Shown: positions 1 to 5,046 of the stretch, piece by piece
Position numbering within the stretch: the first letter of the stretch is position 1
Layout: the number at the start of each line of letters is the position of its first letter
Assembly: GCA_034434335.1 (NCBI GenBank)
Contig: DAOTZS010000121.1
Span: forward strand, 1 to 5,046
Direction: 5' to 3'
Length of the DNA stretch: 5,046 nt
DNA from: DAOTZS01 sp034434335
Lineage (GTDB): Bacteria > Chloroflexota > Anaerolineae > CG2-30-64-16
The notes under the pieces: model-generated
Database searches by the model: none
Told to the model about the DNA's origin: nothing
The model's input: the letters and a program-made list of their open reading frames with translations, nothing else
Program-made: the position numbers and the translations under genes

Positions 1-719
1 TCACAGAGGTAGAGCCGGTAGATGCCGTCCTCCGAGGGGACGTAGAGGTACTGTTCGGGCCGGTCGTTGCCGCAGAAGGGGCAGGAGGTCCGGCGGAAGG
101 GCCACTCAAAGTCGCAGCGGGAGCAGAGGAGCCGGCGGGCGCCGTGGGGTTTGTCCAGCGCGGCGAAGTCCGGCTCCCCGCCGCAGATCGGGCAGTAGGG
201 ATGGTACCAGGTCTCCAGGTTGACCAGGGGGGCCAGCGCGGCCGCGTAGCGACGCAGGAAGGGATGCAGGGCATTGTTCAGCACGAAATGGAAGAGAGAC
301 TTGTCCAGCCCTGCCTCCTCCGCCAGCAAATCGGCCTCGCCGCGCAGGTAATAGGTGGCGGCACGGAGCAGGCCATCTCCCCGGCCGTCGGGCCAGCGCA
401 GGATAGGTTCTAGCTTAGAGGCCAGGCCGGAGAAGTGACGGGCCGCAATGGCACAAACCTCTTCCCACAACTGCTGGAGTGCCCGGGGCTCGGCCCGGAA
501 GTCCTCCGGGGCCAATGCGGGGATGCCCCGGCTAAGACGGCCCAGGACTTCTTGTTTCGACAGCGAGGGCGGAGAGAAGGAAGCCTCCGCCGGGGCCTGG
601 GCAGAGAAGAGTTCCAGATACGGTGCGACGATACAGCTCAGGTCCGGGCTCTCATCCGTCCGGTGGCGCAATTCAGTTATCAGAGCACTATATCGGCCGA
701 TATCAGGACACAAGGACAT
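1..719 (-). CDS. fdhE: FdhE-type formate dehydrogenase accessory protein, 5' part (C-terminus beyond the left edge)
   Basis: The minus strand is open from an ATG at 719 to the window edge (last whole codon at 3-5), giving 239 residues. Known FdhE proteins are about 300 residues, so some 60 are missing. The C-terminal half carries the family's cysteine pairs: CPICGGEPD (C176/C179), CSRC (C199/C202), CPFCGN (C213/C216), and C239 in YRLYLC, which should open the fourth pair just off the edge. These pairs form rubredoxin-like metal sites. FdhE is a cytoplasmic factor for assembly or activation of respiratory formate dehydrogenase and interacts with its catalytic subunit. The N-terminal ~170 residues are helical and less conserved. 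The start is supported by GAGGGA at 726-731, seven bases from the ATG; an in-frame TGA lies 39 bp upstream. It follows the LCP gene on the same strand after 313 bp, so it is probably a separate unit. No formate dehydrogenase subunit is visible. The family call is firm. Confidence 0.93.
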   Translation of the reverse strand, partial: MSLCPDIGRYSALITELRHRTDESPDLSCIVAPYLELFSAQAPAEASFSPPSLSKQEVLGRLSRGIPALAPEDFRAEPRALQQLWEEVCAIAARHFSGLASKLEPILRWPDGRGDGLLRAATYYLRGEADLLAEEAGLDKSLFHFVLNNALHPFLRRYAAALAPLVNLETWYHPYCPICGGEPDFAALDKPHGARRLLCSRCDFEWPFRRTSCPFCGNDRPEQYLYVPSEDGIYRLYLC

Positions 720-1032
720 TGATCTTCCCTCAGCGAGGCCGGTTATGATCTCGCCTCAACCCCTGACTGCCCGGTAACCCCTTGGCGATACTCTTGTTCA
801 GACTGCCCGCAACCGAAAGCGCGGCCTGGCAATACGCTGGAAAACTTGCAGTTGTGAAACAGAACACCTTGTACAGAAGCTAACATATCACCGATGGGAA
901 CGGTTTGCCATGATGCCCGTCATATTGTCTGATCGCCCCAGGCAGGGATGGAAAGCGCCATCTGGCGCTTCCAAAGCGCGGCCATACAGCTCCCTGGCAG
1001 GCCAGCGAAGGGGCTCCGAAAGCACGCCCTCC
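720..1032. other. Intergenic region between fdhE and the LCP gene
   Basis: I see no coding region or tRNA in this 313-bp gap. It holds the fdhE Shine-Dalgarno (726-731), a hairpin at 949-973 downstream of the LCP gene, and an 11-base direct repeat AAAGCGCGGCC at 816-826 and 973-983. A promoter for fdhE should lie here, but I found no convincing -35/-10 pair on the minus strand. The best was a weak TGGCAA (905-910), 17 bp, TATGTT (882-887) match, which I do not call. Its base composition is less GC-rich than the flanking genes between about 840 and 930, as expected of a leader or promoter region. Confidence 0.6.
949..973 (-). terminator. Hairpin downstream of the LCP gene, possible terminator without a U-tract
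   Basis: Arms TGGAAAGCGCC and GGCGCTTCCA pair with one bulged A (952) around a four-base loop, giving seven GC-rich pairs plus three outer pairs. It lies about 60 nt after the LCP stop codon, where a terminator or 3'-end stabiliser would be expected. No T-run follows on the minus strand, so intrinsic termination is uncertain. It could instead be a 3' processing structure or a chance inverted repeat. Confidence 0.35.
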
Positions 1033-2481
1033 TCACGGAGATGAGGCCATCTGGTCCTGGCCGACAATGAGGGTCAGATCAGCACTATCAGAGGGGGGCT
1101 CCGACAGGATGCGCTCGGGGGAGATGGCAAAGCGCTGTATCAGCAGCTCGCGGGTAAACGGCGCGCTGTCGCCATGGGTGATGAGCCATGTCTGGGCATA
1201 GTCGGCCCGTTCGGCGTTGCCCACAGCCGTGACATTGAATCCCTCAGCCATCAGGAGAGCCTGGGTGCGAGCCGCCAGGCCCTCCTCGCGGGTACCATTC
1301 AGGACCACAATGCGCGCCGCCTCTGCCTGAAGCTGTTGACGCACCTTTTCTTCCTGTGAGAGTTCAGGCATATCAGCAAAGACCGTCTCAACAGCCGCCC
1401 GCAGTTTGGCCATGTCTGGAATGAGGATAAATCCCTGCACCGGATCGGTGGTTTCCTGCCCCATCGTATTATCTACCACCACCCGGATGGGGTTCTGGAG
1501 GTCTACCTCACCCATCAGCCGGGCCAGGGCCAGCGCCTTGTCCAGCGGCATATCGGTTTGGATCATGCCGGCCATGGCCAGGGCCAGCCCAGGGAGCCGG
1601 GGCAACAGGGCAGCCAGCTGTCCGGGCTGGGTCACCTTCTCCTTGACGGCCATGATAACCTGCTGCTGACGGGCAGCACGGCCGTAATCAGAATCCACAT
1701 GGCGAGTGCGAGCATATTTCAAGGCCAGCGCGCCATCCATATGGTGCAATCCAGCCGGGATGTAGAGAGGGTCGTACCCGTAGTTCTCGTCAGGGTAGAG
1801 GGGGTCGTCAATTGTCTTGGGGACGACGATATCTATACCACCGATGAGGTCAATGATTTGGCGAAAGCCGTCGAAGTTGATGGAGGCATAATAGTCAATG
1901 GGGTGTCCAATCAGCTCCTCTACCGTCTCGCGCAACAACTCAGGGCCGCCTCCAGGGAATCCGTTGATCTCCCCCAGCACATGTACCGTGTTGATCTTCA
2001 CGTCGCGGTTCAGGGCCGAAACGTGCACCAGCAGATCGCGCGGCAACGAGAGCATGCCCGCAGAGCCGGTCTGGGGATTCAGGGTGAGCACCATGATGCT
2101 ATCGGTGCGGGCCACCGGCTCATCGGGACGGTTGTCTACCCCCATCAGCAGCACGGTCACGCGGCCGGCCAAACCAGCGCTGGTAGCGCGCTGGCCAGCG
2201 CTGGCCGGCTGGGAGCGGCGATCGGCTGCCGAGGCCAGCCCGGCTGCGGCCACGTCAGCCGGCCGCACCAGCCTGGGCAGGGCCAGAGGGGGCAATTCAG
2301 GCAACCCGGCCACCACTGACTGCCCCCAGGAGAAGAACAGGTGTGCCACATAACCGAACGCCGCCAGAAAGAGCAGCAGCAAGAAGCCCAGCAACAGGCC
2401 AGAAAGGACAGTTGACGGGGCTCGCGGCGCGGGCGCGCGGCCCGGCGAACGCGGGCCCTCAGAGGGGAATTCAGTCATCAC
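1033..2481 (-). CDS. LytR-CpsA-Psr (LCP) family envelope protein with C-terminal LytR_C domain
   Basis: This 482-residue protein has a basic Pro/Arg-rich cytoplasmic N-terminus (1-25), one transmembrane helix (about 27-52), an Ala/Ser/Pro-rich linker (60-106), the LCP catalytic domain (about 108-285) and a LytR_C domain (about 388-476, starting RIVVLNGT). LCP proteins move undecaprenyl-pyrophosphate-linked glycopolymers onto peptidoglycan or other cell-surface acceptors outside the membrane. Family motifs are present: GVDNRP (114-119), RTDS (125-128), SLPRD (145-149), KINTV (162-166) and YARTRHVDSDYGRAARQQQ (256-274). The pyrophosphate-binding Arg and metal-binding Asp residues therefore look intact, and I infer an active enzyme. 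The substrate cannot be told from sequence. The first codon is GTG at 2481, followed at once by ATG (2478); only a weak GGA eight bases upstream slightly favours GTG. It lies 62 bp after the propeller gene on the same strand with no evident promoter between, so co-transcription is likely. Confidence 0.94.
   Translation of the reverse strand: MMTEFPSEGPRSPGRAPAPRAPSTVLSGLLLGFLLLLFLAAFGYVAHLFFSWGQSVVAGLPELPPLALPRLVRPADVAAAGLASAADRRSQPASAGQRATSAGLAGRVTVLLMGVDNRPDEPVARTDSIMVLTLNPQTGSAGMLSLPRDLLVHVSALNRDVKINTVHVLGEINGFPGGGPELLRETVEELIGHPIDYYASINFDGFRQIIDLIGGIDIVVPKTIDDPLYPDENYGYDPLYIPAGLHHMDGALALKYARTRHVDSDYGRAARQQQVIMAVKEKVTQPGQLAALLPRLPGLALAMAGMIQTDMPLDKALALARLMGEVDLQNPIRVVVDNTMGQETTDPVQGFILIPDMAKLRAAVETVFADMPELSQEEKVRQQLQAEAARIVVLNGTREEGLAARTQALLMAEGFNVTAVGNAERADYAQTWLITHGDSAPFTRELLIQRFAISPERILSEPPSDSADLTLIVGQDQMASSP
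2173..2206. repeat. Two perfect palindromes sharing CCAGCGCTGG, inside the LCP linker
   Basis: ACCAGCGCTGGT (2173-2184) and GGCCAGCGCTGGCC (2193-2206) are perfect palindromes sharing a 10-base core repeated at a 21-base (seven-codon) interval. They encode the low-complexity ASAGQRATSAG part of the linker between the membrane anchor and the catalytic domain (about residues 93-103). The codon-multiple spacing fits a small in-frame duplication that lengthens a flexible tether. A protein-binding role at DNA level is possible, but nothing else supports it. Confidence 0.55.
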
Positions 2482-2543
2482 AGCAATTATCCAATCGTCA
2501 GGGGAATACGTAGCAGATCAGAGCCTGCCCAGCCGCTCACACC

Positions 2544-4574
2544 CTATTGAGTCGGCGTGGGGGTTGCAGCGGGCAGGCTGGCCTTATAAAGCCCGTTATC
2601 GGTCAAGATATAGAAGGCGCTTCCTGCCGCATCGAGGAACACATCTCTGGCACGCCGCAACACATCCCCTTCGCTGGGGCGAAACTGGCGCTGGAACCGG
2701 CCATCCTTGGTGACCTCTACAATACGGCCATTGCCCGCATCGGCGATGTAGAGCCTATCCCCCTCGAGGGGCACGGCCAGAGCTGTCGGCGCGCTCAGAG
2801 GGTTGGGCAGCCCGCGCAACTCAAACGGCTGTTGCTCTCCCACAAAAAACTTGGGCAGCCGGCCATCGGCGAACAGCAACCACACATGCCCATCAATGGC
2901 CATAGCCTGCAGACCCCGCAAGTCCACCTGCGTGTTGGCCGCGAAATAGCGCTCGGGAGGGTTCTCGTATCCCTGGTCACCTGGCCGATAGCGCCAGATC
3001 TGGTTGGCCTTGACATCTGCGATGTACAGATTGCCACCGTAACTGGCCATAAGCTGGGGTAGCCCCCACTGTTCACGGCCAGCGAGCGGTACCCCAGCCG
3101 GCCCCCAGGTTACATCGTACCCGGCCAGGTTGCCTGCGGTATCCAGCACCAACAGCCGGCTGCGCTGGTTGCCCACTGCCTCGGCCCAGGCCATGTCCAC
3201 CAGGTCGCTGAGGATCAGATCGCCTACCTGCTGCGATTTACGCAGCACTACCGACTCCTCGGCCGGCACAATGCTATCCTTCAGAGGGGATGCGAACTTG
3301 AAACGCAGGACCTCCTGTTGGCCGCGGTCCAGCACGAACAGGGAATCGCCGCTCACCAGCACACGGCCTGGCTGGCGTCCGCTCTCCTGGAACTCCCAAA
3401 GGGGCAGGATCCCGTACAGAGGGATGACGTGATCAACCTGATCGAGGATTTCCTGATAACGGGCCTCCAGAGTGGCTAACTGAGGGTCTTCGGGCCGTAA
3501 CCCTCGCGCCTGGTCCAGGAACTCGCGGGCTGCACCCAGCCGCTGGCGAGCCGCCAGGTCATCTGGCAGCCCCTGTGCTTCCGTGATCGCCGTCTCGGCG
3601 CCGGTCAACAGCTCCGCGAACTGGGTATCGGCAGCCTGCTGGCGCATCCATAACATGGCCACCACTATAGCAGCGATCAGCAAGGGGATAACGATCACGG
3701 CCAGGAGCAGAGGCCAAAGGCTGCGGTGACGGACAGCCGGCGCCGCGCCAGCAGGGGCACCCTCTGCCGGCGCGGCGGGAATGGTCTTCATCTCTGGCAG
3801 CGGCTCTGCGGCCTCAACGGCTGGGCCGCGTGTGCGGCCCTCGAGGGCTGGCTCGCGGCGCTCAGCCCTGGCCGCCCTGGCTTCAGCCTCTCCTGCCCAG
3901 GCAGCCGACTCGCCAAAGCCCACCAGCAGGGCGCTCAGCTCGGCACTGCCAGCCAACTGGTGGAGGTACTCAGCAGCTACGGAAACATGTTGCGCCGCGG
4001 CAACGGCAGCCAGCGTCTCGGGCGTGGCATGATCCAGCCAGTTGCTTTGGGCCAGCATCAGGATGGTGCCGGGCTCAACCGTCGTACGGTAAAGCTGCAC
4101 ATCTGGCCTCTGTTCACCACCCAAGGGAGTGGTCGGGGAACGTGGGTCGGCGGGGTACATGTCCACCGTCTTGGCATGGCTCACCAGGGCCAACGCGGGG
4201 CCAGCCTGGGCGATCATTAGCTCCTGGCCCTGTAGCGCCGCCACGCTGATCCCGGCGCGCCATTTCGCTTCCGGCAAAGCCTGGTTGGCCTCCACCAACA
4301 CCAGATGCGCGCTACGCACAGCCCGCACCAAGGCCGAAGACTGCGTGCCGCTGGCCTCGTAGAAGGCGGTTTGCGCGGCGTTCAGCATTTGCCGATACAG
4401 CGCGGCGTGGCCACCCCCACTACCTATCACCTCTACCAACAGGTATAGGCTGCCACGTTCAGCACCAGGCAAGTCCGCAGCAGGCTCAACCGCCCGTGCA
4501 TTGACAGCACGCGGCTGGACCTGTCCACCCGCGCTGCTAAACTGAGTAATCGTTGTGCGCAGGGAATCGCCCAT
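2544..4574 (-). CDS. Membrane protein: degenerate PP2C-like domain, one TM helix, NHL-type beta-propeller
   Basis: A 676-residue protein starting at ATG 4574; a TTG at 4610 in the same frame is rejected because AAAGGAG (4583-4589) sits eight bases before the ATG. Residues about 20-220 resemble a PPM/PP2C phosphatase fold: VIGSGGGHAA (49-58) matches the usual VADGMGGHAA, and PGTILMLAQSNWLDH (168-182) matches the PGD..LLCSDGLWDH segment. The metal-binding Asp residues are replaced at each site, so phosphatase activity is unlikely. An Ala/Glu/Arg/Pro linker (about 225-283) leads to a TM helix (286-309), a helical stalk (about 315-385) and a propeller (about 390-668) with six NHL-like strands starting near 411, 473, 515, 563, 608 and 653; LYIADAGNGRIVEV (608-621) is the clearest. 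The protein ends ATPTPTQ. Basic residues before the helix suggest N-in, C-out topology. Probable first gene of an operon with the LCP gene. Architecture is well supported; function is unknown. Confidence 0.88.
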   Translation of the reverse strand: MGDSLRTTITQFSSAGGQVQPRAVNARAVEPAADLPGAERGSLYLLVEVIGSGGGHAALYRQMLNAAQTAFYEASGTQSSALVRAVRSAHLVLVEANQALPEAKWRAGISVAALQGQELMIAQAGPALALVSHAKTVDMYPADPRSPTTPLGGEQRPDVQLYRTTVEPGTILMLAQSNWLDHATPETLAAVAAAQHVSVAAEYLHQLAGSAELSALLVGFGESAAWAGEAEARAARAERREPALEGRTRGPAVEAAEPLPEMKTIPAAPAEGAPAGAAPAVRHRSLWPLLLAVIVIPLLIAAIVVAMLWMRQQAADTQFAELLTGAETAITEAQGLPDDLAARQRLGAAREFLDQARGLRPEDPQLATLEARYQEILDQVDHVIPLYGILPLWEFQESGRQPGRVLVSGDSLFVLDRGQQEVLRFKFASPLKDSIVPAEESVVLRKSQQVGDLILSDLVDMAWAEAVGNQRSRLLVLDTAGNLAGYDVTWGPAGVPLAGREQWGLPQLMASYGGNLYIADVKANQIWRYRPGDQGYENPPERYFAANTQVDLRGLQAMAIDGHVWLLFADGRLPKFFVGEQQPFELRGLPNPLSAPTALAVPLEGDRLYIADAGNGRIVEVTKDGRFQRQFRPSEGDVLRRARDVFLDAAGSAFYILTDNGLYKASLPAATPTPTQ

Positions 4575-4582
4575 CTGGTGAG

Positions 4583-4589
4583 CTCCTTT
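4583..4589 (-). promoter_or_regulatory. Strong Shine-Dalgarno that decides the start of the propeller gene
   Basis: On the minus strand AAAGGAG is followed by the eight-base spacer CTCACCAG and then ATG at 4574. This near-ideal site selects the ATG and shortens the product by 12 residues relative to the in-frame TTG at 4610, which has no comparable site upstream. Confidence 0.85.
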
Positions 4590-4636
4590 GGGATTGGCAA
4601 GCGGCAACAAACGAGTGGCGTGTAGCCGTCGAGCGA

Positions 4637-4665
4637 ATTGTATGCCACAGCGCGCGTTTTGTCAA
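4637..4665 (-). promoter_or_regulatory. Sigma-70-type promoter for the propeller-LCP operon
   Basis: On the minus strand a consensus -35 TTGACA (4665-4660) is separated by 17 bp from TACAAT (4642-4637), which matches the -10 consensus at five of six positions. Transcription should begin near 4630, giving a leader of about 55 nt before the ATG at 4574. This is the best promoter in the window, and its position fits the operon. The call rests on sequence match only. Confidence 0.8.
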
Positions 4666-4669
4666 CCGT

Positions 4670-4698
4670 TTGCCTGGTCTCCAGCTTTAGGCTATAAT
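4670..4698 (+). promoter_or_regulatory. Sigma-70-type promoter reading rightward
   Basis: TTGCCT (4670-4675) is followed after exactly 17 bp by a consensus TATAAT (4693-4698). It is back to back with the operon promoter: the two -35 hexamers are only four bases apart (4666-4669). Transcription would start near 4705. The first plausible gene to the right begins at 5009, so the transcript would have a leader of about 300 nt containing the repeat block and its hairpins. Confidence 0.65.
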
Positions 4699-4819
4699 GT
4701 TAGCGAAAATCTGTTCTAGCGGATCTGTGGACCATGGTTATGAGTACGCAGCAAAAGCATGGGGAGGGCCTCCTTACACAGGAGTTACGCACTTTAGGGC
4801 GTATCGCCCCATCCCCCTA

Positions 4820-4848
4820 CCCCCTTCCCCGCCTTGCGGGGAAGGGGG
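4820..4848. repeat. Perfect 13-bp inverted repeat, C-arm then G-arm
   Basis: CCCCCTTCCCCGC (4820-4832) pairs perfectly with GCGGGGAAGGGGG (4836-4848) around the loop CTT. On the plus-strand transcript it would be a very stable hairpin followed by no T-run, so it is not a typical terminator. It is the first of two hairpins in the repeat block. Its G-rich right arm could alternatively pair with the C-tract at 4909-4919. Confidence 0.85.
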
Positions 4849-4858
4849 GATCGGGATT

Positions 4859-4897
4859 AAGGGTATTCTGGGCGGCGAAGCCGCCCAGAATACCCTT
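4859..4897 (+). terminator. Perfect 18-bp hairpin with GAA triloop, terminator-like on the plus strand
   Basis: AAGGGTATTCTGGGCGGC (4859-4876) pairs without mismatch to GCCGCCCAGAATACCCTT (4880-4897) around GAA. The tip reads GCGAAGC, a sequence known to form an unusually stable DNA mini-hairpin. On the plus strand the right arm runs into a short T-tract (TTTT, 4896-4899, then C), so it could end transcription from the promoter at 4670-4698. It may equally be only the core of a repetitive palindromic element. The inverted repeat is certain; terminator activity is inference. Confidence 0.6.
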
Positions 4898-4962
4898 TTC
4901 AAAGGATTCCCCCGCCCCCAATTGGAGGGTGCTTAGAAAGTAGAGAAACATGGCGGTCGTGG

Positions 4963-4976
4963 TTTATAATTTATAA
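4963..4976 (+). promoter_or_regulatory. AT-rich TTTATAA direct repeat with a -10-like TATAAT
   Basis: TTTATAA occurs twice in tandem (4963-4969 and 4970-4976), and the first copy contains TATAAT (4965-4970). This would place a transcription start near 4977, about 32 nt before the ATG at 5009, which suits a promoter for that gene. No -35 resembling TTGACA lies 16-18 bp upstream and no extended -10 TG is present. It could be an activator-dependent or alternative-sigma promoter, or simply AT-rich spacer. Confidence 0.4.
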
Positions 4977-4986
4977 AGTCATCCTT

Positions 4987-5003
4987 CCTTACCGGAGGTA
5001 AGG
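4987..5003 (+). promoter_or_regulatory. Hairpin overlapping the ribosome binding site of the rightward gene
   Basis: CCTTACC (4987-4993) and GGTAAGG (4997-5003) form a perfect 7-bp stem with loop GGA. The Shine-Dalgarno GGAGGT (4994-4999), nine bases before ATG 5009, lies in the loop and right arm, so folding would hide half of it. The arrangement could limit translation initiation; the short stem means the effect might be weak. Confidence 0.5.
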
Positions 5004-5008
5004 CAGCT

Positions 5009-5046
5009 ATGTTGAGAGAAAATTACCATCGAGAACTTACAGAGTT
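5009..5046 (+). CDS. Start of a rightward gene, product unknown (cut by right edge)
   Basis: An ATG at 5009 opens a stop-free frame to the window end, giving only MLRENYHRELTE. It is supported by a good Shine-Dalgarno (GGAGGT at 4994-4999) and a -10-like element 38 bp upstream. The frame upstream of the ATG reaches a TAA at 4967-4969 with no other ATG between, which fixes the start; a TTG directly follows the ATG. Twelve residues are too few to assign a family. It is divergent from the propeller-LCP operon. Confidence 0.55.
   Translation, partial: MLRENYHRELTE

Larger units (their letters stand above)
4777..4929. repeat. Intergenic repeat block (REP/MITE-like) with two hairpins and C-tracts
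   Basis: The block starts near ACACAGGAGTTACGCAC (4777-4793), runs through C-tracts and two strong hairpins (4820-4848 and 4859-4897), and ends near a CCCCC-rich stretch with the palindrome CCAATTGG (4918-4925). Translated frames give low-complexity Pro/Gly runs of the LPPSPPCGEGG type that recur as spurious ORFs in repeat-rich bacterial genomes, so I read it as a dispersed non-coding repeat. The ends are approximate, and I see no target-site duplication, transposase or second copy in this window. The flanks at 4699-4776 hold only a weak short ORF. Confidence 0.6.

Noticed and set aside
144..777. Plus-strand ORFs of 89-109 codons at the left end
   Set aside because: They are antisense to the fdhE reading frame, which carries conserved CxxC pairs. 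Their translations have no recognisable motif.
882..910. Possible minus-strand promoter for fdhE (TGGCAA, 17 bp, TATGTT)
   Set aside because: Only three and four of six consensus bases match, and the distance to the start is long. This is within chance for the region.
816..983. Direct repeat AAAGCGCGGCC (816-826 and 973-983) as att-like or iteron sites
   Set aside because: Only two short copies exist, in GC-rich sequence, with no integrase, replication gene or repeat array nearby.
1558..2319. A 253-codon plus-strand ORF
   Set aside because: It lies antisense to the LCP gene, whose motifs are unmistakable on the minus strand. Long antisense frames are expected in GC-rich genes.
4777..4929. 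Insertion sequence or CRISPR array in the right intergenic region
   Set aside because: No transposase reading frame, no matching terminal inverted repeat pair and no regularly spaced identical repeats are present.
4697..4943. Two overlapping plus-strand ORFs of 69 and 79 codons across the repeat block
   Set aside because: Most of their length is translated C-tract/G-tract repeat (LPPSPPCGEGG-like) and hairpin arms, and neither start has a good Shine-Dalgarno. The ATG at 4734 does lie just behind a promoter, so a gene fragment cut by a repeat insertion is conceivable, but nothing recognisable supports it.

Overview
The window looks like a piece of a GC-rich bacterial chromosome, most plausibly a Chloroflexota (Anaerolineae-like) genome. 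The reasons are the GC-rich codon choice, a Thr/Pro tail on an extracellular protein, a membrane pseudo-phosphatase/propeller architecture, and a C-tract/G-tract intergenic repeat of a kind I associate with that phylum. This placement is inference; no rRNA or other marker gene is present.

Layout, left to right. (1) Positions 1-719, minus strand: the first 239 codons of an FdhE-type formate dehydrogenase accessory protein, which runs off the left edge. (2) 720-1032: a non-coding gap with the fdhE leader and one hairpin downstream of the next gene. (3) 1033-2481, minus: a LytR-CpsA-Psr (LCP) family envelope protein with an N-terminal anchor and a C-terminal LytR_C domain. (4) 2544-4574, minus: a 676-residue membrane protein with a degenerate PP2C-like domain on the cytoplasmic side, one transmembrane helix, a helical stalk and a probable six-bladed NHL-type propeller outside. 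(5) 4575-5008: a regulatory and repeat-rich intergenic region. It has two back-to-back promoters, a repeat block with two near-perfect hairpins, an AT-rich -10-like element and a hairpin overlapping a ribosome binding site. (6) 5009-5046, plus: the first codons of a rightward gene cut by the window edge.

The propeller protein and the LCP protein are very probably one operon. They share a strand, are 62 bp apart, and lie behind one strong sigma-70-like promoter (TTGACA, 17 bp, TACAAT). Both are predicted to be anchored by one helix with the main domain outside the membrane, so a shared envelope role is reasonable. The LCP protein keeps its family's key Arg/Asp residues and is probably an active glycopolymer-peptidoglycan ligase. 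The PP2C-like domain has lost every acidic metal ligand I can align, so it is more likely a binding or signalling module than a phosphatase. fdhE is in the same orientation but 313 bp further on, and its function is unrelated.

The points most worth a second look are the pseudo-PP2C/propeller fusion paired with an LCP protein, the compact divergent promoter, and the repeat/hairpin block between the rightward promoter and the next gene.
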